From assembly GCA_041166085.1 (NCBI GenBank), contig JBEEFP010000098.1, positions 1 to 64,000 on the forward strand: a DNA stretch of 64,000 bases. The letters run 5' to 3'. The position numbers and the translations under genes were made by a program. The DNA is from JBEEFP01 sp041166085. GTDB taxonomy: Bacteria; Actinomycetota; Acidimicrobiia; Acidimicrobiales; JAFATL01. Shown piece by piece: positions 16,406 through 24,601 of the stretch. Below the pieces are notes generated by a model. That model was not told the DNA's origin. It ran no database searches and saw nothing but the letters and a program-made list of their open reading frames with translations. The stretch's first letter is position 1, and the number at the start of each line of letters is the position of its first letter.

Positions 16406-18121
16406 ATGAAGGTGAGTGTCGTCGTTCCGACGCACAACCGGTCGGGCATGGTGGCTCGCGCGATCGTCAGCCTCACCGAACAGACGCTGGCACCGATGGA
16501 GATCATCGTGGTGGACAACGGGTCCACTGACGACACGGCCGCCGTCCTGCACGACCTGAGGTCCCGGTTCCGCCGCCTCCGACACATCCGGGAGCCTGAG
16601 CTCGGCGTGTCCATCGCTCGGAACCGGGGAGCGGGGGAGGCGTCGGGACAGCTCGTCGCCTTCCTGGATGACGACGCGGTCGCCGGCCCGCATTGGCTGG
16701 AGGCGCTCGCGGATGCCGCTGCGTCCTCGCCGGGCGCAGCTGGGTTCGCCGGACCGATCGGCCTGCGCTGGACCCGTCAGGCTCCACGTTGGGTCCGCGG
16801 CCTCGAGGGTTGGTACGGGCACTTCGACCTCGGAAGCACCCGCACGAAGATCGACTACCCGCTGTACCCCTTCGCATCGAACGTCGCCTTCCGACGCGAA
16901 GCGTTCCTGTCCGTTGGTGGCTTCCCGTCGGAGCTCGGGCCCCGCGGCGTCCAACGCATTGGCTGTGAGGAGGACGGTCTGTTCCGGCGGGTGGCCGCGC
17001 GCGGCTGGGACGTCATCTACGAGCCGGAGGCGCGTGTGTACCACTGGGTGCACCCGGAGCGGCTCTCCCGTCGCTACCTCCTGCGGCGAGGTGTCACGCA
17101 GGGCACGTCGAAGGTCCTCGTCGATGCCTTGTTCGCCGGGTCGCGGACACGAAGCGAAAGGCTCCGTCGCTCGGTCGGCGCGGCTGGCGATGCCGTGGGC
17201 GCCGGAAGGCTCGCCTTGCGCCGGGGGAGCGACGGCACGGCGATGCATGCGCTCGTGGCTGCCAGTGAGAACCTCGGCAGCGCAATAGGCGATGCTCGGC
17301 AGGCGGCCGTCCTTCGGCGTCAGCCGCGGAGGGACCCGCCCGGCGCGCCGGGTCCCATTGGGCTCAGCATCGAGCAACACGATCAGTTCGCCCGTGACGG
17401 CTTTGTTCGGATCCCCGGTGCCTTCGATGAAGCGGTGGCCATGGAAGACCGGATGTGGGCGTTCCTGGCCCGGCGCGGCGTTCTTCGCGATGACCCCGCG
17501 ACGTGGCCGATCGGCGAAGCGCGTCACCTCCAGAAGCTGCTCGACGATCCGGTCTTCATGCCCATCGGCGGTCCAGTGACCACCGCCGTGGCGGACGATC
17601 TGCTCGGGGTCGGCCGCTGGGGCCGCCCCAATCACTGGGGTGAGTTCCTCGTGACGTTCCCCTATCCGGAACGACGATGGATGGTGCCACCGCTCTGGCA
17701 CACCGACGCCGACTACGTCGATCCCCTCGAGCCCCTTCGTGGGTTGATGGTGTTCAGCTTCCTGAACGACGTCGCGCCCCGGGGCGGAGCCACCCTCGTG
17801 GTCGCCGGGTCACACCGGCTCGTGGCCCGCTTCGCCTCGAACCGCCCGGGCATCGCCGAGGAGGCCAGCGCGGCGTCCGGCAAGGCCTTCTACAGGAGCC
17901 ATCCCTGGCTGCAGTCGCTGCTCGGCTCCGATGACGACCCCCGTTCGTATGACCACCTGTTCGCGGAGGCTGACATCGACGGACTGCCCGCTCGGGTGGT
18001 CGAGCTCACTGCTCAGGCTGGCGACGTCGTCGTTGCGCACCCTCTGCTCGCCCACACCGTGTCCCCGAACTGCGGTGCCCAGCCCCGGTTCATGCGCATC
18101 ACCCGTCTCCGGGTGCGATGA
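16406..18121 (+). CDS. Glycosyltransferase family 2 fused to phytanoyl-CoA dioxygenase-like (PhyH) domain
   Basis: Residues 1-230 form a GT2 domain: MKVSVVVPTHNRSGMVARAI, IIVVDNGSTDD, VSIARNRGAGEA, and FLDDDAV as the DxD-type motif. From about residue 316 (IGLSIEQHDQFARDGFVRIPGAF) a PhyH-type Fe(II)/2-oxoglutarate oxygenase domain runs to the end. Its iron ligands are visible as WHTDADY (His432, Asp434) and AHTVSPN (His550), with a downstream Arg in QPRFMRITRL for 2-oxoglutarate. An upstream in-frame ATG at 16322 would add 28 unlike residues, so MKVSVVVP is preferred. The coupling suggests hydroxylation of the sugar or lipid acceptor linked to glycosylation. The stop overlaps the sulfotransferase start by ATGA. 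Confidence 0.8.
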   Translation: MKVSVVVPTHNRSGMVARAIVSLTEQTLAPMEIIVVDNGSTDDTAAVLHDLRSRFRRLRHIREPELGVSIARNRGAGEASGQLVAFLDDDAVAGPHWLEALADAAASSPGAAGFAGPIGLRWTRQAPRWVRGLEGWYGHFDLGSTRTKIDYPLYPFASNVAFRREAFLSVGGFPSELGPRGVQRIGCEEDGLFRRVAARGWDVIYEPEARVYHWVHPERLSRRYLLRRGVTQGTSKVLVDALFAGSRTRSERLRRSVGAAGDAVGAGRLALRRGSDGTAMHALVAASENLGSAIGDARQAAVLRRQPRRDPPGAPGPIGLSIEQHDQFARDGFVRIPGAFDEAVAMEDRMWAFLARRGVLRDDPATWPIGEARHLQKLLDDPVFMPIGGPVTTAVADDLLGVGRWGRPNHWGEFLVTFPYPERRWMVPPLWHTDADYVDPLEPLRGLMVFSFLNDVAPRGGATLVVAGSHRLVARFASNRPGIAEEASAASGKAFYRSHPWLQSLLGSDDDPRSYDHLFAEADIDGLPARVVELTAQAGDVVVAHPLLAHTVSPNCGAQPRFMRITRLRVR

Positions 18122-19041
18122 GCTCGGTCGGAGGCGCGGGCCCCGGGGCGGCTGCGGCGGGCGCTGGACCCGGCACTCGAAAGGTCTTCATCGTCGGTTG
18201 TCCGCGGTCCGGAACGACCTGGGCCCGTTCCATCCTCCGATCCCACCCACTGGTGATCGCACCAGCGGACGAGACGCACGTCTATGACGAGTTGTACGAG
18301 CCGATCGTCACCCGGGGACTCGGCTCCGCGGCGCGGCAGTACATCCTCAGCCGGTACGACGGCCGGCCGATCGGCGAGGACCTGGGACTCCACCTGCTGG
18401 TGACGCGTGATGCGCTCGTCGAACTGCTCGAGAGGGCTGAGGCCTCGGGGCGACCCATGCCAGACGCCGCCGAGGATGTCATCGCCGCCGTGCTCGAGGG
18501 CTTCATCGTCGGCGCCGAAGCGACGAGTGGCCGCGTGTTCGTCGAAAAGACGCCGTCCCACATCCTGCATGCACAACGCATCCTCCGACGCTTTCCGGAG
18601 GCGCGGATCGTCGAAGTCCTTCGCGACGGTCGGGACGTGTGCGTGTCGATGCAACATCGGGCGGCGGAGGCGGCCTGGGTACCGAAGAGCCGCGACGAGC
18701 AGATCCGACGATGGGTCGAGGCGGTGCAGTTCGGCATGGGCGTTCGTGCGACGCCGGAGGCCGCTGGGCGATGGCACGTGTTCCGCTTCGAGGAGGCCAA
18801 GCACGACCCATGGCGCGCCATCGCCGAGCTGTTCACGTTCTGCGGCCTGCCGTTCGACCCCGTGCTCGTCGATCGTGTCACCGCTTCGACCGACTTTTCG
18901 CGCGTCGCCTACGCGGGCGACGGACAGATGTTCCGCCGCGGAGCGGTCGGGGACTGGCGGACGGACTTCAACGAGGCCGACGTGGCCTTGTTCGCCCGAC
19001 TTGCGAGCGAGACCCTCGTTGCCGCGGGGTACGACCTCTAA
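18118..19041 (+). CDS. Sulfotransferase family protein
   Basis: The 307-residue product transfers sulfate from PAPS to a hydroxyl or amine. The 5'-phosphosulfate-binding loop is VGCPRSGTTWARSIL (about residues 25-39). The 3'-phosphate-binding segment is RIVEVLRDGRDVCVSMQHR near residue 165. VEKTPSHILHAQRILRRFP fits the bacterial Sulfotransfer_3-like family. A Gly/Ala-rich leader of about 20 residues precedes the domain and may be partly non-structural. It overlaps the GT2-PhyH gene by ATGA, so a product hydroxylated by PhyH and then sulfated is a reasonable inference. It is convergent with the acyltransferase gene, with a 4-bp overlap. Confidence 0.88.
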   Translation: MSSVGGAGPGAAAAGAGPGTRKVFIVGCPRSGTTWARSILRSHPLVIAPADETHVYDELYEPIVTRGLGSAARQYILSRYDGRPIGEDLGLHLLVTRDALVELLERAEASGRPMPDAAEDVIAAVLEGFIVGAEATSGRVFVEKTPSHILHAQRILRRFPEARIVEVLRDGRDVCVSMQHRAAEAAWVPKSRDEQIRRWVEAVQFGMGVRATPEAAGRWHVFRFEEAKHDPWRAIAELFTFCGLPFDPVLVDRVTASTDFSRVAYAGDGQMFRRGAVGDWRTDFNEADVALFARLASETLVAAGYDL

Positions 19042-19985
19042 GGGTCGTGTGGCAGCTCTTTGACGATTCGCTGGTGGTGGCTCGAGACGATCACGTTGGC
19101 GGGCACGTCCTCACGGACGATCGTCCCGATGCTCACCACCGAGTTGTCGCCTATCGAGACGTTCTTGGTGATGACCGTCCTGTCGGCCAGCCAGACGTTG
19201 GCTCCCACCGTGATCGGGCCGCGCTTCACCGCCTGGCCGGCCCAGCGATCACGTCGCGTGCTGTGGAAGTCGGTGGTCACCATCGAGCATTCACCGACCA
19301 TGCAGCGGTCGCCGATCGTGACGTCGTCGCCCGCGTAGACGTCGAGTCCGTTGATCCCGCACTCCGCCCCGACGCGCACGGTGGCCGTCGGCTCCGCGGC
19401 GTTGAGCACCGTGCCCGAAGCAAGCTCGAACACGCACCGGTCGCCGATGACGACGCGGCCTTTGCCGCCGATGTACAGCTTGGACCGCACTCGTACCGCG
19501 CTGCCGATCGAGACGTCGCCAGCGGCGGAGATGTCGAGCTCGTTGACCTTGCAGCTCTCCCCGATCGTGATGTGGTCACCGCCCTGGAGCCTGGCGTGCT
19601 CAACGACCTTCGTGCCGTCGCCGATCGTCACATCGCCGGTGGCGACGATCTCGAGTGACGCGATGTCACACCCGTCGCCCAGCGTGACGCGGCCGGCACC
19701 AGCGATGCGCAAGCGGTCGCGAACCTGCACGCCGTTGCCGATCGTGACGTTGTCAGACGCGGCGATGTCCACATGGTTGAGGTGACAGCCGGCGCCGATG
19801 CGGACGGTCCCCGGTCCAGCGGCGTGGATGCTTCCGGATCCAGGACCGAACACCGTCCCCGCGCCGACGACGATCCGCCCGGGTCCCCGGAGCCGCAGGG
19901 GGCCGTGGACGCAGGCACCCGCACCCCACTCCGTGAAGGCGCGATACCGCGAGCGGTAGTACTGCGTCCGAGCCCGCGTGACCAT
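19038..19985 (-). CDS. Left-handed beta-helix (hexapeptide repeat) acyltransferase
   Basis: The product is built of many imperfect hexapeptide rungs, for example GPGTVRIGAGC, NVTIGNGVQV, DVTIGDGTKV, HITIGESCKV, RVVIGDRCVF and DVTIGDRCMVG. It ends with the MVTTDFHSTRRDR loop and the rungs SIGDNSVVSIGTIV, typical of O-acetyltransferases of the maltose/galactoside acetyltransferase type. The His in DFHST is the likely catalytic or cofactor-binding residue. The ATG at 19985 (MVTRARTQYYRSRYRAF) is preferred; the frame is open to 20174 but would run into the desaturase gene. It probably O-acylates a surface glycan made by the adjacent transferases. Confidence 0.8.
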   Translation of the reverse strand: MVTRARTQYYRSRYRAFTEWGAGACVHGPLRLRGPGRIVVGAGTVFGPGSGSIHAAGPGTVRIGAGCHLNHVDIAASDNVTIGNGVQVRDRLRIAGAGRVTLGDGCDIASLEIVATGDVTIGDGTKVVEHARLQGGDHITIGESCKVNELDISAAGDVSIGSAVRVRSKLYIGGKGRVVIGDRCVFELASGTVLNAAEPTATVRVGAECGINGLDVYAGDDVTIGDRCMVGECSMVTTDFHSTRRDRWAGQAVKRGPITVGANVWLADRTVITKNVSIGDNSVVSIGTIVREDVPANVIVSSHHQRIVKELPHDP

Positions 19986-20089
19986 CCGTGCATCGACGTG
20001 GTCCGTGTTCCGGCCAGTCGCCCCTCCAGAAGGGGAGCGCAGCCAGAACCACACGCGGCCGGCGGTCGAACTACCGATGACCAGCCATG

Positions 20090-20827
20090 TTAAGCAGCGA
20101 GCTTCTCCTTGACCCGCTCCTGGTCGAGGCGAACGGTCGCCCAGCCCCGTCGCTGCAACAGGCGGACGAGCCACCAGCCCGGATCGATCTCACCGCGCCC
20201 GAGCGCGAACTTGGCCGACGTGGGTGCGGCGTGGTGGTTGTTGTGCAGGCCCTCGCCGCCAGTGAGGAATGCCAGCCACTGGTTGTTGCGAGCCGTGTTC
20301 TCGTAGGGCTGCGTCCCGAAGAAGTGCCCGATGGCGTTGATGGCCGCGTTCAACAACAGGTAGGAGACGGTGTGCACGACGGCCGCGATGAGGCCGAACC
20401 TCCAGCCGAACGCCATGACGAGGATGCCGATGCCGATCGAGAGCCCGACGAGGGCGTGGTCGAAGAGGAGGCGATCCCATCGGTCGGGAGGAAGGTCGCG
20501 GGCGTAGCGGGCGACCTGACTCTCGTCCTTGGCCACCTTGCGGTAGAGGCCGACGTTGTTGAACTGGACGGCGGGGAAGCCCTCGAGGAGAGGGGAGTGC
20601 GGGTCGCCGGCCACGTCCGTGAACGCGTGGTGCTTGCGATGGACTGCGACCCACTGCCGGGGCCGGATGCCCGTGGTGATCCAGATGAGCACGCGGAACA
20701 CCCATGTGACGCCAGGTCCCAGGGTGATGGCCCGGTGGCTGAGGGCACGGTGGAGCCACACCGTGGTCATGAGCAGCGCCAGGTTGGAAACCGTCAGCCC
20801 GACCAGGACAGGGAGGAGGAACGCCAT
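20090..20827 (-). CDS. Acyl-CoA / fatty acid desaturase
   Basis: This is an integral membrane non-haem di-iron desaturase of the stearoyl-CoA Delta9 type. The 245-residue chain has the three histidine boxes HRALSH (about residue 26), HRKHHAFTD (about 63) and HNNHHAAPTSAKF (about 198). At least four hydrophobic segments surround them. It is short but has all boxes, like many actinobacterial enzymes. It is divergent from a TetR regulator, with a palindromic operator between them, so membrane fluidity control by that regulator is likely. The LbH acyltransferase gene follows on the same strand. Confidence 0.92.
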   Translation of the reverse strand: MAFLLPVLVGLTVSNLALLMTTVWLHRALSHRAITLGPGVTWVFRVLIWITTGIRPRQWVAVHRKHHAFTDVAGDPHSPLLEGFPAVQFNNVGLYRKVAKDESQVARYARDLPPDRWDRLLFDHALVGLSIGIGILVMAFGWRFGLIAAVVHTVSYLLLNAAINAIGHFFGTQPYENTARNNQWLAFLTGGEGLHNNHHAAPTSAKFALGRGEIDPGWWLVRLLQRRGWATVRLDQERVKEKLAA

Positions 20828-20845
20828 GGGTCCAGCGTAGCTCCC

Positions 20846-20861
20846 TACCTACTGGTCGGTA
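20846..20861. promoter_or_regulatory. Probable TetR operator
   Basis: TACCTACTGGTCGGTA is a near-perfect 16-bp dyad; its complement is TACCGACCAGTAGGTA, with one mismatch per half-site. It lies between the divergent desaturase start (20827) and the regulator start (20908), where a TetR repressor would control both genes. Confidence 0.6.
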
Positions 20862-20907
20862 GACGAAAAGCCCCCTCGTGACACCTGGCACCAGTACCCT
20901 GCAAGGT

Positions 20908-21519
20908 ATGGCCAGCACTGCTACGTCGCTGTCTACGCGCGACGCCATCCTGGCCACCGCCCGCCACCTCTTCGCCGAGCACGGCTACGACGGGACGTCG
21001 CTCAACGACATCGCCGAAGCGGTCGGCATCCGGCGACCCAGCCTCCTGCACCACTTCTCCTCCAAGGAGGCGCTCTACCGCGAGGTGTTCGAGGCGTCGA
21101 TGGCCGACTGGTTCATCCGGGTCGACCGGGCCATCCAGGACCCGAGCGACGGCTGGGAGCAGGTCGACCGGGTGCTCACCGCCAGCTTCGACTTCTTCGC
21201 GGCCAACGCCGAGTTCGTGCGCATCGTGCGGCGGGAGGCTCTCGAAGGCGGCAGCCGCCTCGGGCACGACCTGGCAACAGCCCTGCATCCCCTCGTGGAG
21301 AAGGCGAGCGGCTTCATGGAGAAGGAGATGGACGCGGGCCGGTTCCGTCGCTTCGACCCGGAGCAACTGCTGCTCACCGGCTACGGCGCGCTGCTCACCT
21401 ATTTCAGCGACTCACCGTTCATCGAGGCGCTGCTCGACCGCGACCCCATGAGCCCGGCCGCCCTCAAGGAGCGCCAAGCCCACATCATGGCCTTCTTCCG
21501 GTCGGCTTTGGAGCCATAA
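20908..21519 (+). CDS. TetR/AcrR family transcriptional regulator
   Basis: The N-terminal helix-turn-helix is clear: AILATARHLFAEHGYDGTSLNDIAEAVGIRRPSLLHHFSSKEALYREVF. The ligand-binding domain is about 140 residues (FDFFAANAEFVRIVRREALEGG). ATG 20908 follows GCAAGG and gives 203 residues, normal for the family. An ATG/GTG-type start at 20878 is possible but would place coding sequence closer to the operator. By position it likely represses itself and the divergent desaturase in response to an acyl-CoA; the ligand is inferred only. Confidence 0.9.
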   Translation: MASTATSLSTRDAILATARHLFAEHGYDGTSLNDIAEAVGIRRPSLLHHFSSKEALYREVFEASMADWFIRVDRAIQDPSDGWEQVDRVLTASFDFFAANAEFVRIVRREALEGGSRLGHDLATALHPLVEKASGFMEKEMDAGRFRRFDPEQLLLTGYGALLTYFSDSPFIEALLDRDPMSPAALKERQAHIMAFFRSALEP

Positions 21520-21527
21520 CACTCGCT

Positions 21528-21761
21528 CGCTCGCAAGCTTCGCTCGCTGAATTGCGCTGGGGCCCCACACGTTCGGCCTGCCTTGCGCGATCGACCCGGC
21601 CCCCCATCGCGGCATCTGCCCGAGCGCCACCGGCCTGTTGCAACTGCGCTCGCAAGCTTCGCTCGCTGAATTGCGCTGGGGCCCCACACGTTCGGCCTGC
21701 CTTGCGCGATCGACCCGGCCCCCCATCGCGGCATCTGCCCGAGCGCGGTCGGCCTGTTGCA
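21528..21761. repeat. Tandem direct repeat, 119-bp period, intergenic
   Basis: Two copies (21528-21642 and 21647-21761) are identical except for a 3-base block (CAC versus GGT) near the end. They lie between the convergent ends of tetR and the zinc-ribbon gene. The left end of each copy, CGCTCGCAAGCTTCGCTCGC, is rich in GCGAGC words. A diverged inverted relative, including GGGGCCCCAGCGCA, lies upstream of dop at 30834-30885. The near identity suggests a recent duplication. Confidence 0.85.
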
Positions 21762-21781
21762 TCCCTGCCCTGCCGCGCTCG

Positions 21782-22117
21782 TCACCTCTCGCGGCGGTCT
21801 TCGAGGTCGCGCAGGACCTCGTCCTCCTCGGGGGTGGCCTCGGGGCCGTAGTGCATGACGAGGGTGCCCTTCTGGCCGCAGTGGGGACAGATGATGGCGG
21901 CGACGACCGCCATGTCCGACGGGTCCGAGGCTCCCTCGGTACGACGCAGCGACTCCAGGCGCACCTCCTTCGCCGGTGTCTCCTGGCGGCAGCCGAAACA
22001 GATGACCGTGGCCTCTTCACGCGCGCCGAAGTTGCCGGTGTAGCCGTCGTCCTCGTAGATCTTCAGCAGCTCCACGAGCGTGGTGAAGTCCGACGAGTAG
22101 TCGGGGCCGTTGGTCAC
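21782..22117 (-). CDS. Small zinc-ribbon-like conserved protein
   Basis: The product of about 111 residues has two cysteine pairs, CFGC and CPHCG, about 35 residues apart, as in a zinc ribbon. The acidic C terminus ends EEDEVLRDLEDRRER. GTG 22117 (VTNGPDYSSDFTTLVELLK) is preferred; a TTG three codons upstream is also possible. The gene is divergent from the thioesterase gene at 22141, with only about 23 bp between them. I do not recognise a named family. The ribbon and lack of other domains suggest nucleic-acid or protein binding. Confidence 0.65.
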   Translation of the reverse strand: MTNGPDYSSDFTTLVELLKIYEDDGYTGNFGAREEATVICFGCRQETPAKEVRLESLRRTEGASDPSDMAVVAAIICPHCGQKGTLVMHYGPEATPEEDEVLRDLEDRRER

Positions 22118-22140
22118 GCGAGGCAAACTACTGTCCGCCC

Positions 22141-22551
22141 GTGCCTCCGGTGGACAAGCGGGTGCAGGTCCCGCCCAACTGTGATCTCACGCTGGGCATG
22201 GTCTGCATCGACAAGAGCGAGCCAGGCCGCACGGTGTGGCGGATGGTCGCCGACGAGCGCATGAGCAACCCGGTCGGCATCGTGCAGGGCGGGTTCCTCG
22301 CCGCCTTCGTCGATTCAGCCATGGGTGCATCGTCGTTGACCTTCGCCAAGGATCGGAAGGTGTTCTCCTCCAACGCGGAGATGAAGATCAGCTTCCTCAA
22401 AGCAGTCCCCGTCGGCGCCGAGCTGACGTGCAACGCCCACGTGATCTCGGGCGGGAGACGGGCCGCCTTCGTCGAGGCCGAGGTGGTCGACGACGACGGG
22501 CGCCTGGTCGCCAAGGCCAGCTCGACGTACCTGCTCACCCCACGCGACTGA
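22141..22551 (+). CDS. PaaI-type hotdog thioesterase
   Basis: The 136-residue protein has the hotdog-fold 4HBT pattern: PVGIVQGGFLAAFVDSAMGASSL (helix with the catalytic Asp), then AEMKISFLKAVPVGAELTCNAHVI and FVEAEVVDDDGRLVAKASSTYLL. It probably hydrolyses acyl- or aryl-CoA thioesters in the cytosol. GTG 22141 gives MPPVDKRVQV; no better start is visible in the narrow divergent promoter region. It ends 14 bp before dacB and is likely co-transcribed with it. Confidence 0.85.
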   Translation: MPPVDKRVQVPPNCDLTLGMVCIDKSEPGRTVWRMVADERMSNPVGIVQGGFLAAFVDSAMGASSLTFAKDRKVFSSNAEMKISFLKAVPVGAELTCNAHVISGGRRAAFVEAEVVDDDGRLVAKASSTYLLTPRD

Positions 22552-22565
22552 CCGGTCGTAGCGTT

Positions 22566-23963
22566 GTGCGAGTGCGACGCTGGCTGGCCTCCGCCCTGTT
22601 CCTGGTCGTCGCAGTCGTCGCCGGGGTGCTGGCGGTGCGGGCGCCCGCGCCGGTACTCACACCGTCGAGTGGCGCACGCCCGGCGCGTGCGGTCCTGTCC
22701 GCGCGCCGCGCGCCGGAGGTGCTGTCGAACTTCGTGGCCGATGTACGCCTGGCCGCCCGTCTCGACACGTTCCTGGGCGATGCATCCTTGGCCGACGGCC
22801 GCAACCGCTCCTGTCTGGTGGTGCAGCAGGGCGGGCGCGCGGTGTACGCCCGCCAGCCCCACGAGCTCCTGACGCCCGCCTCGAACCTCAAGCTGGCGAC
22901 CGCCAGTGCCGCCCTCACCCGCCTCGGGCAGACCACGACCATGGAGACGGCCGTGATCGCTCGCCGTCCGGACAACGGGGTGGTGGCCGGCGACCTCTGG
23001 GTGGTCGGCGGGGGCGATCCGCTCCTGGCGACCAAGCCCTACGCCGATTCCTTCGCCAACCAGCCCCAGCTCCACACGCCGTACGAGGACCTGGCGGCCA
23101 AGGTCGTCGCGGCCGGTGTGCACGAGGTCCAGGGCAGGGTGATGGGCGACGACTCGCGCTACGACGCCCAGCGCTACCTGCCGAGCTGGAAGCGGGCGTA
23201 CATCACTGAGGGCCACGTCGGGCCGGAGAGCGCGCTCGCCGTCAACGACGGGTACCAGGCCTTCTCGCCCCACAAGGTCGTCTCCACCGAGCCGGCCGTC
23301 AGCGCGGCCGCCATCTTCACCGAGCTGCTGCGCGCCCAGGGCGTGGTCGTGGCGGGGGAGCCCGGCGCCGGGAAGGCCCCCGGCGGATTGGCAGGCATCG
23401 CATCCGTGCGGTCGCCCCCGGTCAAGGACATCGTCGGCGAGATGCTGCGCGAGAGCGACAACAACACCGCCGAGCTGCTGGTCAAGGAGCTCGGGCGCCG
23501 CTTCGCCAACGCCGGCACCACCGCCGCGGGGCTCGGCGTGGTCCGCGACAGTCTGGCCAGGGCCAAGCTCCCGTCCACCGAGGTGAAGGCGATCGACGGA
23601 TCCGGTCTCGATCGCTCCGATCTCGCCACGTGCAACCTGTTCGCCCAGATCCTCGCCACCACCGGCCACGACGGTCCCATCACGGCCGGCCTGGCGGTGG
23701 CGGGGGAGACGGGCACGCTCGCTGAGCGCTTCGACCACAACCCCGCCGCGGGCAGGCTGCGCGGCAAGACGGGCTTCCTCGACGGGGTGGTGGCGCTGAG
23801 CGGATGGATGGACGGCACCCGCGGGGGCGAGCTGCTCTTCTCCTTCCTCGCCAACGGCCTGCCCATCCCCACCGAGAAGCCCGGCTACGGCGCGCAAGAG
23901 CGCCTGGGCGCCATCCTCGCCGGCTATCCCGAGTCGCCTGCCGCAGCCGAGCTCCAACCGTGA
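22566..23963 (+). CDS. dacB: D-alanyl-D-alanine carboxypeptidase / endopeptidase (PBP4, DacB type)
   Basis: This secreted or membrane-anchored peptidoglycan hydrolase belongs to peptidase family S13. Residues 5-25 (RWLASALFLVVAVVAGVLAV) form a signal-anchor. The three penicillin-binding motifs are SNLK (Ser106-Lys109), SDN (297-299) and KTG (401-403). The long insertion between motifs 1 and 2 typical of PBP4 is present (GDLWVVGGGDPLL). GTG 22566 places the signal at the very N terminus; the frame is open further upstream only as a thioesterase shadow. Its stop overlaps the next gene's GTG. It trims cell-wall stem peptides. Confidence 0.9.
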   Translation: MRVRRWLASALFLVVAVVAGVLAVRAPAPVLTPSSGARPARAVLSARRAPEVLSNFVADVRLAARLDTFLGDASLADGRNRSCLVVQQGGRAVYARQPHELLTPASNLKLATASAALTRLGQTTTMETAVIARRPDNGVVAGDLWVVGGGDPLLATKPYADSFANQPQLHTPYEDLAAKVVAAGVHEVQGRVMGDDSRYDAQRYLPSWKRAYITEGHVGPESALAVNDGYQAFSPHKVVSTEPAVSAAAIFTELLRAQGVVVAGEPGAGKAPGGLAGIASVRSPPVKDIVGEMLRESDNNTAELLVKELGRRFANAGTTAAGLGVVRDSLARAKLPSTEVKAIDGSGLDRSDLATCNLFAQILATTGHDGPITAGLAVAGETGTLAERFDHNPAAGRLRGKTGFLDGVVALSGWMDGTRGGELLFSFLANGLPIPTEKPGYGAQERLGAILAGYPESPAAAELQP

Positions 23964-24592
23964 CCGGGACCCCGGCGCTGCCGATGCCGATGTTCCCGCT
24001 CGGCACGGTGCTGTTCCCGTTCGCGCCGCTGCCGCTGCACGTGTTCGAGCCGCGTTATCGCGAGCTGACCCAGGACTGCCTCCGGGGCAACGAGGAGTTC
24101 GGCGTGGTCCTCATCGAGCGCGGGAGCGAGGTCGGCGGCGGCGACGCCCGCTTCGGCACAGGCACCGTCGCTCGCATCGTGGAAGCGGCCCGTTTCCCCG
24201 ATGGGCGCTGGGCCCTGATCACCATCGGCGCCCGCCGGATCCGCATCCGCACCTGGCTTCCCGACGATCCGTACCCGTTGGCGCTCGTGGAGGATCTCGA
24301 CGACGGCCCGATCGAGGCGGAGGACGTGGTCCGGCTGGAGGCGGCGGAACGGGCCGTGCGACGCGCCCTTGCCTTGCAGGCCGAGTTGGACGAGCCGTCC
24401 GTCCCCGCCACGGTCGAGCTCGACACGGACCCTGAACGGGCGGCCTACCAACTGGCCGCGTTCGCCCCGGTCGGCCCTGCCGACAAGCAGCGGATCCTCG
24501 AGGCGCCGACGTGGCGGGAGCGGATCGAAGCGACCGCTGAACTGGCCTCGGCGGCGGGGGAGATGTTTGCGTACCGCCTCTCAGCGGGATAG
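23960..24592 (+). CDS. Lon substrate-binding (LAN) domain protein
   Basis: The 210-residue product has the ATP-dependent-protease N-terminal domain alone: MPMFPLGTVLFPFAPLPLHVFEPRYRELTQDCL and FGVVLIERGSEVGGGD, with the conserved glutamate and beta-strands but no AAA+ or protease part. Stand-alone LON-domain proteins (cereblon-like) are common in actinobacteria, and their role is poorly known. Substrate or ligand recognition is inferred. GTG 23960 overlaps the dacB stop (GTGA). Two small membrane-protein genes follow closely. Confidence 0.85.
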   Translation: MTGTPALPMPMFPLGTVLFPFAPLPLHVFEPRYRELTQDCLRGNEEFGVVLIERGSEVGGGDARFGTGTVARIVEAARFPDGRWALITIGARRIRIRTWLPDDPYPLALVEDLDDGPIEAEDVVRLEAAERAVRRALALQAELDEPSVPATVELDTDPERAAYQLAAFAPVGPADKQRILEAPTWRERIEATAELASAAGEMFAYRLSAG

Positions 24593-24601
24593 GAACCCAC
24601 C

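Noticed and set aside
21528..21761. CRISPR-like array
   Set aside because: There are only two copies with no spacer-repeat alternation and no cas genes.
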